From the NCBI GenBank assembly GCA_001275005.1, contig JWZX01002346.1:1-19420 (forward strand): a stretch of DNA of 19,420 bases, in the 5' to 3' direction. The position numbers were made by a program, and so were the translations under genes. Source of the DNA: Chrysochromulina tobinii. Taxonomy: Eukaryota; Haptophyta; Prymnesiales; Chrysochromulinaceae. Below the pieces are notes generated by a model that was not told where the DNA came from, made no database searches, and was given only the letters and a program-made list of their open reading frames with translations. Shown in pieces: positions 7,373 through 17,500 of the stretch. Every line of letters begins with the position of its first letter. Within the stretch, counting starts at the first letter, position 1.

Positions 7373-9392
7373 ATGGCTGCCCACTTGGTGTTCCTTAACG
7401 AGCATGGTATCATGCTGCTTCAACCAGGCATCGCCTACACATTCGGACGCAGTAACATTCAGGGGCAAGAGGGCCTCAAGGGCGTCTCCAAGATCCATAT
7501 GACCGTGCGCAGTTCAGTAGACGGCCGATATGAGGTCGAGGATGCCGGGTCCCGGAACGGCACATTCGTCAACGGCGAGCGCCTTGAAGAGTCGCGTCTA
7601 CTCATGTGCGTGGTTTGAGTCTGCCTCGAGCCTATATTCGGCTCAACTGACTGTTCCTTGCCTGCTTCGCCCTGCCTTCGCCACTGTTAAGGTGACACGT
7701 TCGTTCCTTAATCGCAGGTCGGGCGATCGCATTGCCATCGGCAGAGGCAACGCACGCACGGGCTTCACTTTCCACCATGGCACGCCCGACACAAGCGCGA
7801 CTGCGGCACTCGCGCCACCGATGCCGCCGCCGGCGGTTCTTGCGGCTTGGTCCGCTGGGCCCGAGCCGTCGCAGCTGGAGGCCGCCGAGGTGGCCCTGAG
7901 CGCGTTCAAGGTGTCCTTCCATGAGCAGCACGGGCGCGAGCCGGTATACGCGGAGCTGAAGCTCGAGCGTATTTATCGTGACTGGCGGCGCATCCATCGG
8001 GCAGCCAAGCGCATGGCGGCGCTGACGGGTGGCAAGCCCGTCACGTCGTTGGAGGCGAAGCCAACGGCTGAGAGCGCGGCCGAACGCCGAAGCTGCATCT
8101 CCGTGGTCAAGGTACATGTAGACACCGCCGATAGTGCGGGTGAGATGGGTCTGTCGGACGGCGCAGCCACCAAGGAGGCAGAAGGGGACGATGGGGGCGA
8201 GGGGGACGGTGGCGAAGAGGACGAAGGGAGCGAGGGGGACGGTGGCGAAGAGGTGACCGATGGGCTCGCACTGGCGGAGGGCACGCAGCCGGTCGCGATG
8301 CCGGCGCAGGCGCGCTGGCGCTTCAACCAGAACCCCACGCGCGCTGTCCAGTGGATCGTTCGCGGCGAGGGCGGCGACGGCGCGCTGAGCGGCTTCGGGC
8401 ACGCCGAGATCGCGCCCGAGATTGCGCGGTGGCTCCTAACGGAAGAAGGGCTGTTAACGAGCAAAGTCGGCGAGTTCCTCGGCGGCGCCGCCGACCTCAA
8501 CCGCGACGTGCTCGCGGCATACATCGGCACGCTCACCCCCTACTTTAGCGGCGCGACGCTCGACACGGCGCTCCGCTACTTCGTCTCGCTCTTCAAGCTG
8601 CCTGGCGAGGCGCAGATGATTGATCGGATCCTGAAGGCGTTCGCAGAGGCGTGGGCACAGAGCAACCCTGAAGGCGGCGGCATGAACGCTGAGGTGGCGT
8701 ATGTGCTCTCGTTCTCTCTGATCATGCTCAACACCGACCTTCATAACCCGCAAGTGACGCAAAAGATGACCCTAGAGCAGTGGATCACAAACAACCGCGG
8801 CATCGGCCTCGACGGCAAGGACCTCGAGCGAGCACTGCTCGAGAACCTCTATCACGCGGTGCATGCAGATGAGATCCGCATCGAGCAGCGCGAGTACGTC
8901 CACGGCGCTTCCATCCGCAGAATTCCTCTGATTGCATCTGATTGATTGCATCCGATTGCATCCGATTGCCTTGTGGTCATCAGGTACATCCGCGGCGCTG
9001 TGCGCGAGGGCTGGCTCACCAAGCAGGGCGGGCGCATCAAGACATGGAAGCGCAGATGGGTGGTGCTCGCAGCGGGCGGCGTCCTCTACTATTTTGACAA
9101 CAAGAGGGCGGCCGCGCCCAAGGGTGTGGTGCCCCTCGAGGACATTGTGGTGCGCTCGTCAGTGGAGCGCTCCTTTGCTTTCAGCCTCTCACATTCGGAG
9201 GCTGAGGGCGGGCGCATCAAGTCGGCAAAGGCTCTTAAGAGCGGCTCGTCGAGCGGTTCGCTCATCCAAGGACGCCACGCCACATTTGTGTTCGCCGCCG
9301 AGTCGGACGCGGAACGGCAGCGATGGATCCGTGCCCTCAAAAAAGAGGCGCGCACATCGAGCATGTGCGACAAATTAGAAATTCACGCGTGA
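7373..9392 (+). CDS. FHA-Sec7-PH domain protein, predicted Arf guanine-nucleotide exchange factor
   Basis: Exons 7373-7605, 7718-8893 and 8984-9392 join to 1818 nt (605 residues). Residues 1-100 form an FHA phosphothreonine-binding domain (FGRS, KGVSKIHMTV, DAGSRNGTFVNG, then SGDRIAIG after the first intron). Residues 130-180 hold a basic helical stretch (FHEQHGREPVYAEL...YRDWRRIH) loosely like a FAM13-type motif. Residues about 215-260 are acidic Gly/Glu/Asp repeats. Residues 277-468 are a complete Sec7 domain with the glutamic finger in FKLPGEAQ (E375) and the MLNTDLHNP signature. Residues about 475-590 form a PH domain (GWLTKQGG...WKRRWVVL, ending in a helix with Trp). Sec7-PH is the cytohesin layout, which loads GTP on Arf at phosphoinositide-containing membranes. 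The FHA in place of the coiled coil is unusual and suggests recruitment by Ser/Thr phosphorylation. The start is the ATG just before the first FHA strand. It lies 231 bp after the previous gene on the same strand. Confidence 0.85.
7606..7717 (+). other. intron 1 of the FHA-Sec7-PH gene
   Basis: Donor CTCAT|GTGCGT, acceptor AATCGCAG|GTCGGG, 112 nt, phase 2. The join regenerates an ATG codon and continues the FHA domain (RLLM-SGDRIAIG). Without splicing a TGA follows three codons later. Confidence 0.85.
8894..8983 (+). other. intron 2 of the FHA-Sec7-PH gene, bounded by direct repeats
   Basis: Donor GCGA|GTACGT, acceptor GTCATCAG|GTACAT, 90 nt, phase 2, containing an in-frame TGA at 8943-8945. 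The first 16 bases of the intron (8894-8909) match the first 16 bases of the next exon (8984-8999) at 14 positions. The interior has a 10-bp repeat, GATTGCATCC (8929-8970). Confidence 0.75.
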
Positions 9393-11899
<2,507 letters not shown>

Positions 11900-11915
<16 letters not shown>

Positions 11916-11946
11916 TGGATATCCGTAATGCAGCAACATAATGGAT
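11900..11946. repeat. short tandem duplication (TAATGCAGCAACWTAATGGAT)
   Basis: A roughly 20-bp unit ending in TAATGGAT occurs twice, 26 bp apart, with a partial third start (AATGCAG). It overlaps the sulfotransferase-like stop codon and the start of its 3' flank. Confidence 0.8.
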
Positions 11947-12541
11947 AATGCAGAGCCCGCTGCGAGAAAAGGAGTAACAAAATTAAAACTACTCCACGGA
12001 TACATGCATACCATCTACGTGTCGCGTGTCGATGTCCACGGTCGGGTAACGTCTCGACCTCTATCCGCCCACACAGCCACACAGGCACACACGCACGGTT
12101 TTCGTAACCGCGCGCGGCGTTTGCGTTCGTCGTCGGATCTACGCGCTACGTAGATGCATCTCGCTACAACGTGTACGAGGTAGGTCCTCGGGTAAGATCC
12201 GGGGACCGCGGATGAACGCGGAAGTCCAAGTCGGTAATAACGTCCGGGGCGGAGTGTCCCTCGCGGCTCGGGTCCGCGCGCGCCCCACGTTGCACCAGTT
12301 TTGCGGGATTGCGCGCGGCATTCGCGTCGCACCCGCCGCCCCGCACGCCCCAGGCGGCGGCGCGCCCCCGCCCCGCGGCAGTGGTACCGTACCTGTCGTT
12401 GTGAGCACAGTGTACGCTCGGGCTACGGCGCCACACGAGCGCCTAACACGAACCGGAGACACCGGGACCTCAAACGAGGCACACTCCACGCACATGACAC
12501 CACATCAGAGTCGAGTACACTCCACACAACTGACTAAATTT
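11916..12541. other. convergent intergenic region
   Basis: The sulfotransferase-like gene (plus) and the WD40 gene (minus) end towards each other, so these 626 bp should hold both 3' untranslated regions. I see CA-rich stretches (12068-12097), GC-rich sequence at 12240-12380 and repeated ACACTCCAC words near 12481-12530, but no AATAAA signal, RNA gene or convincing frame. Confidence 0.5.
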
Positions 12542-13702
12542 TCACTCCTCCTCTTCCTCACCCTCCTCCCCCTCCCCCTCCTCCTCGGCTTGGCGGATGC
12601 CTTCGTCCGAAAAGTCGAGCAGCATGATGCGATCGTTCGTGCCGTCGGCGAGCAGCCACGTAGGCGCAATCTGCACGGAGCCCAGGTAGGCAGTGAAGCC
12701 TTGGAGAGCAAAACGCATCTTGCCGCTCTCCGCCTCCCACACGCGCACCGTGCCGTCGCGCGCGCCGGTCACAACCTTCTCGCCGTCGCCTTGAACGCAC
12801 ACGACGGGCGCGCGGTGACCTAAATAGGTGGTCAGACGACGGTCAGAGTCTCCGTCCTCGTCCAAGCGCCACAGCGATGCCTCGCCATCGGCGGAGCCCG
12901 TGAGCAGCTGCGATGCAGTCACTAGGTGCACCGCCGTCGCGGCCGATGAGTGCGCGTCGAAGGCGAACAGTTGGCGCAGCGGCGACAACGTACACAAGAC
13001 CACGGAGCCGTCAGCTAATCCGACGGCTGCGTAGTTTTCATAGGCCGAGAAGCCGAGGATGGGCGCACGCAGGCTCAAGCTCGCGGCCTCTGCTTGCGCC
13101 TCCACGTCATGGCACACGAGCCGCCCGTCCAGTGAGCACGAGTACGCGCGTTTTCCGCCCGTCCAGTGAACCCCACTCACTGATTTGCTGTGCGCCACGC
13201 GCAGGACGGGCTGCTCCTGACCCGCGCGCCGGAAGAAGGCGACCCCCGACGAATCGCCAGAGCTCACGTGCTCGCCGTCCCAGTCGATGCACGTGATCTC
13301 AGGCCGCTCGTCCTCCTCCACCTCATCGTATGGCTCCCACGAGCTGTGCACCTCACCGGCCGCCAAGTCGATGAGAACCGTGTCGCCCGAGAAGGTGCCG
13401 CAAGCAACCACGTCACCGAAGCGCTTGACGCGTCGCACCCAGTCGTCCAGCTCCGCGAGGGTTCGTTGCGCGCAATTCCCACTCCGCCAATTTCCGGCGG
13501 CCGCCAGCAAGCTGGCAACGCCATCCGCGCGCTCTCTCTCGCGCGCCTCGTCCATGCGCTGTGCCAGCAACGACATGTCGAACGGATCGGCGCTCAGCGC
13601 CATGCGTCGCGTACGTGGATGACGGTGAGGCGAGCAAATAGAGTGTACACCTCTCCATGCCGTGGAGGACGCGGTCAGAAGCGCGAGCACAACCGAGCGC
13701 AT
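12542..13702 (-). CDS. seven-bladed WD40 repeat protein, possibly plastid-targeted
   Basis: A single 1161-nt exon encodes 386 residues. After the leader, seven WD-like blades can be traced, for example DVVACGTFSGDTVLIDL, EITCIDWDGEHVSSGDSSG, LLTGSADGEASLWRLD, VVTGARDGTVRVWEAE and WLLADGTNDRIMLLDF, enough for a complete propeller. WD40 propellers are protein-interaction platforms; no specific partner can be named. The C-terminus is a run of Glu/Gly (EEEGEGEEGEEEEE). The first 16 residues are a signal peptide-like hydrophobic segment ending at STA-W, followed by a Ser/His/Arg/Pro-rich, acid-free stretch. This resembles bipartite plastid leaders of algae with secondary plastids, though the +1 residue there is usually Phe. 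A downstream ATG at 13603 (MALSADPF) would give a cytosolic form. It is divergent from the retrotransposon. Confidence 0.8.
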   Translation of the reverse strand: MRSVVLALLTASSTAWRGVHSICSPHRHPRTRRMALSADPFDMSLLAQRMDEARERERADGVASLLAAAGNWRSGNCAQRTLAELDDWVRRVKRFGDVVACGTFSGDTVLIDLAAGEVHSSWEPYDEVEEDERPEITCIDWDGEHVSSGDSSGVAFFRRAGQEQPVLRVAHSKSVSGVHWTGGKRAYSCSLDGRLVCHDVEAQAEAASLSLRAPILGFSAYENYAAVGLADGSVVLCTLSPLRQLFAFDAHSSAATAVHLVTASQLLTGSADGEASLWRLDEDGDSDRRLTTYLGHRAPVVCVQGDGEKVVTGARDGTVRVWEAESGKMRFALQGFTAYLGSVQIAPTWLLADGTNDRIMLLDFSDEGIRQAEEEGEGEEGEEEEE

Positions 13703-13977
13703 CCAGCTGGTTGTGTGGTGTGGAGGGTTGTCGAAGACCGCGAGAAAGTCTCCGCTGTGAATGGGGCTGTTTATACTCGCCGCCTAACTTAGGTGTTGAG
13801 GAGAGGCGGCCCCGTGGGGAGAGGGTGCAGGGTGCGAAGATCGACGTTTTACGAAAAATCGCGACGAGGCGGGCCTATTAAACCTAAAAAAACTTTTTTA
13901 AAGGCGCTGCCTCTATAGTCTATTGACGGGTATTGCTCCTTTCTCGTCAGGGGACGAACCCTCGTCCCCCTTGATTA
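13703..13977. other. spacer between the WD40 gene and the retrotransposon
   Basis: These 275 bp contain the WD40 promoter and the element's 5' boundary, which I cannot place precisely. An A7-C-T6 inverted stretch at 13886-13899 and the hairpin at 13950-13969 are the only distinct structures. No target-site duplication can be tested because the element's 3' end is outside the window. Confidence 0.4.
13950..13969 (+). promoter_or_regulatory. perfect 8-bp stem hairpin before the retrotransposon start codon
   Basis: GGGGACGA-ACCC-TCGTCCCC forms a perfect 8-bp stem with a 4-nt loop, ending 8 nt before the ATG at 13978. In the transcript this would be a stable leader hairpin. It may affect scanning or belong to the element's 5' untranslated region; the function is unknown. 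Confidence 0.5.
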
Positions 13978-14538
13978 ATGTCTCTTTCGGATAACATGGC
14001 CGCGTCGCACCCTGCTCCTGGCGCTCAAAACATCGACATGACGATCGCAACCCCTGGGAAGGACGCCTCCGACCCCAACAACAAGCCGGCACCAAAGCGC
14101 GCGCTCTTCTCGTCGCCGCCGGTGGCTACGCACATGACCAATGCAACTACACCTTCAACGACCGAAATTCGCAACACTAGAGAGTCGCACATCGTGATCA
14201 TTCGCGGCGGCTACACCTTCAGCACGCCCGAGCAGTTCGTCGCGGACATCATCAAGGCGATCGATGCGGATCCGACGCTCGAGTCGCTTCTCAAGTCGAG
14301 GCCGCTCGAGATGATGCCGATGGCATTTGCCAAGATCACGACAGGGTCTATCGACGGCACCTCACCACTACTCAAGCACAAGCACCTTGCCTTCATGAAG
14401 GAAGGGCTGCAGAACACGCAAGCGATGTTCGTGATCCCCAAGTCCGCCTGCATTGGCGCGCTCGCCACGGTGATCATCGGCTACCTCGACGTCTACCAGC
14501 GCATCCACAGCATCACGCAAGGCGATGAATCCGGATAG
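13978..14538 (+). CDS. retrotransposon upstream ORF (ends at the in-frame TAG)
   Basis: It encodes 186 residues from ATG at 13978 (a second ATG at 13996) to TAG at 14536-14538. The first 65 residues are Pro/Thr/Ala-rich and look disordered. From about residue 66 (SHIVIIRGGYTFSTPEQFV) it becomes folded-looking, with alternating hydrophobics and a hydrophobic helix (ACIGALATVIIGYLDVYQ). I recognise no family; it lacks the RRM and Cys-knuckle signatures of many LINE ORF1 proteins. The same frame continues past the stop in equally protein-like sequence (APWMKYVAGLFSTG), so the TAG may be a readthrough codon, a stop-reinitiation junction or a single inactivating mutation. In the last case this is only the N-terminus of one polyprotein. 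Confidence 0.65.
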   Translation: MSLSDNMAASHPAPGAQNIDMTIATPGKDASDPNNKPAPKRALFSSPPVATHMTNATTPSTTEIRNTRESHIVIIRGGYTFSTPEQFVADIIKAIDADPTLESLLKSRPLEMMPMAFAKITTGSIDGTSPLLKHKHLAFMKEGLQNTQAMFVIPKSACIGALATVIIGYLDVYQRIHSITQGDESG

Positions 14539-14547
14539 GCGCCATGG

Positions 14548-17500
14548 ATGAAGTATGTCGCGGGACTCTTCAGCACCGGCACGGACGGCGAGTTCGACAT
14601 GAGCTTCGAGCGCAGCCTCGACCGCCACAAGGACAAACTGAAATACTACGCGGATGCCATGGCCCTCGGTTTCGCCTCGTGGGCACTACCGCACGTAACC
14701 AACGCGCTCATCTCGGCGCTTCGCATCGAGTTCATCTCGGAGGAGGCGGATCTCACTATCAAGAACACTCAGGACAAGCAGTTCACCGAGTTCCGGAAGG
14801 ATCTCAAGGAGTCTCTCCTTGCGCTTGGGGTCCAAGGACCTGAACGCGATGACGGCTGGGTCGTGTACCCTGTGAACAAGACGGTGGAGGTCACGGCGAA
14901 AGGGACGGACCTGCTGCGTCTTCCCGTCGGAGTAAAAATGGAGATGAAGTGGCTCGTTTCAACGGAGGAGCTGCAGTCCACGGTTGACGTATATGTCGCT
15001 CCTCAGGCCGGCATCTTCAACATCAAGCGGGGCTTTCGGGAGGGCGGTGACGGACTCGAGGCCGTTCTCTCCGAGCTCGGCGACGACGTGTTGATGGTGA
15101 TCCCGCGCGTCGAGATGGACACGGAAGCTACCGGCCTGCTCAAGCTCATGCTGCGCATCAAGCTTCCGGCCGAGAAGACCATCGAGAAGAAACTGCAGAT
15201 CCTCTGCAAGGACCCGCGCAATGACGCTGCCGAAGTCAAGGGCGTCCCGACGAAACTGGCGTCAGGAGCTGAGGTTCGCATGATCTGGTCTGGTGACCTC
15301 AGCACGGCGCGCGCTCGCAACGGCCTCAATCGCGTCGCAGCGGTCTCGGCGGAGCTCAACAACAAGTCCTCGGAGGAGATGAAGAAGCTCAAAGGCGAGC
15401 TCGAGAAGCAGATTAAGGTGAACGCCGACGCGCTTCTGGAGCATGAGACCAAGATCACGGCGTACACGGCTCGCATGCAGGAGCTCATGGATAAGCAGGC
15501 AACGGTAATCACAGACATGCAGAAGCAGATGGGAGACAATGAGGCTGCGCACGTCAAGTCGCTGGCGGACACCGAGGCGGCGCACGCTAAGGCGTTGGCG
15601 GACACCGAGGCGTCGTTCCAAATGCAGATGGACGACATGCGAGCGGTGATGCGGGAGCAGCAGCAGATGCAGCTCGGCTTCGCGGCGGACGCGGCCCAGC
15701 TCACGCAGGCGCTCTCGTCGTTCATGACTGGCGTCAAGAACGAGATGCTCGAGCAGAGAGCTGCGGTGCAGGCCTCCGCGTTGGCGATCAAGGAGCTCAA
15801 GGATGGTTCGGCGGGGTATGTGGATGCGGCCGCGGCCCTGGCACGGTGGCAGAGCGCGGTACTGCGCGACGCTCTCGCCATGCACGCACGAGTCACCGCC
15901 CTTGCCACGCTCGCATGCACAGGTCGGCCGACGACGGCTTCTGATTCGTCCGGAGGCGAGGCGCAACTTTGCTCGGGGAAGCATCAGCAAAGCGCTCAAG
16001 GGACTGGGGGGAAGGACACATCCGGCAAGTGCGGCGCCGGTGCACTGGGCGAGGGGCTGATCGCTCAGGATACGCCGACTTCAAGGCCGAGCGAGGACCG
16101 AGTGTCGGGCGTCGAAAGTGGCGAACGAGGAGCTACACACGATCGTGAGCGTGGAGCACAACCCGTCGCGGGGGAGACTGGAGGCCCAATCGGTGCCGAC
16201 CTGGATCACATGAGCGCATCTCGCGCGGACACGAGGGGACCGGTGTCCCATCAGGCTACTGGCGAGGGCAAGGATGGGAGCATGCCGCGTCGAGTAGAGC
16301 ACGGGCCCTGCGAGCGACAGGGGGCCAGCACGCTGTGTGGAGCATTAGGCGGCATACTTTGTGTCGAGTCTATGTCTACACCTTTATCAACGGTCAAGTT
16401 TCGGGAGACAACGGGGGCGCTCAGTACGACGCGCCGAAATGGGCACGTCAAGTTTGCGGCGAGCAGTCGGCGCTCATTCACGAGTGTAATTCATGCGGCG
16501 TGGACGGTGTTCGCCCTTCTGCTTCTTGCCTCGCGATGTGACGCGAGCGGATCGACTGCGAGGTGCTGCACGACGCTGGACATACGCTATGGGGACATGG
16601 GTGGGATGCAGTGCTATGATACAGCCGAGCTACGGTGTTATGGAACGCGACAGGGCCCTTGGCCTAGGCAGACAAACATAAAGGCGCAGCTATCGACGAG
16701 TTGCGCGAACGTTGGGCCCAGATTTTGGAGCTGCACTCAGGCGCTCGGGGCGGTGCTGGATCCAACGCCGGCGTTGGACGAAACTCTACGGCGCGAACTT
16801 GAGCCTGAGCCGAGCCCGAGGTGGGATCTGCCGAGTCAGCAGGAGCAGCCTCGAGCAAATGCGAGACCAGAAGCAGACCTACACTGGCGGGACGGAGCCA
16901 TTGATGCCGTGCACGTGACGCGAGCACAACGCGCCTCGAAGGCAAGGTGGGCGGTGGTGAGACGCACGCACGTCGTACTGGCAGATGTTGGCAGCTTGAG
17001 GCGGAGACGGCTTCGATGGTACATCAGCAGGAAGCATTGGAAGAGGCGGATGAGATCGCTGCGCGGAAACACTGTTGAGGAAACGTTCAACGTCGCGCTC
17101 TGGAACGCGCGGGAGTTTCATGCCGATGCATGCCCGGCTCGCGAGGCGTCTCGGGCGAAGGCGCTATGGGTCAGTCGGCGCTTGCAAGAGGAAGACGTTG
17201 ACGTCTGTTTCTTGCTCGAGATGATGGGATCGCAAGAGGCGTTCACAGCTGAAATCTATGGACTGCGTGCCATAGCAAAAAAGATTGGCTACGTGGTTCG
17301 ATGGATGGTTGGCGAGGGGGGAAGCCAGCGCGAGCAGCGACAAAGCGGTGATTCGTTCACCAACGGCATCGCCGTTCTCGTCAAGCAAGCAACGTGCACC
17401 ATTGAGCGCCACGCGCGGCTCGAGGAGAGGGTGCTGGGCGTGTGGATCAGAGGGCGTGGGACGAAAGAGCAGTTGCAGACACGGATCGCTGCGGTCCATG

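Noticed and set aside
12212-12823. 203-codon plus-strand frame in the convergent intergenic region
   Set aside because: It runs into the antisense of the WD40 C-terminus and has low-complexity composition with no recognisable domain.
13190-13792. 200-codon plus-strand frame opposite the WD40 gene
   Set aside because: Antisense shadow; the WD40 blades on the minus strand are clear.
14490-14538. An intron ending at ...GGATAG that would remove the TAG
   Set aside because: The nearest donor-like GT gives an intron under 50 nt with a poor donor, and the sequence it would remove is protein-like. Introns are also unlikely to persist in an RNA-copied element.
15003-15920. 305-codon minus-strand frame rich in Ser/Ala/Cys opposite the retrotransposon coiled coil
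   Set aside because: Composition is the expected antisense of a Lys/Glu/Ala coiled coil; no domain, and the plus frame is open for kilobases.
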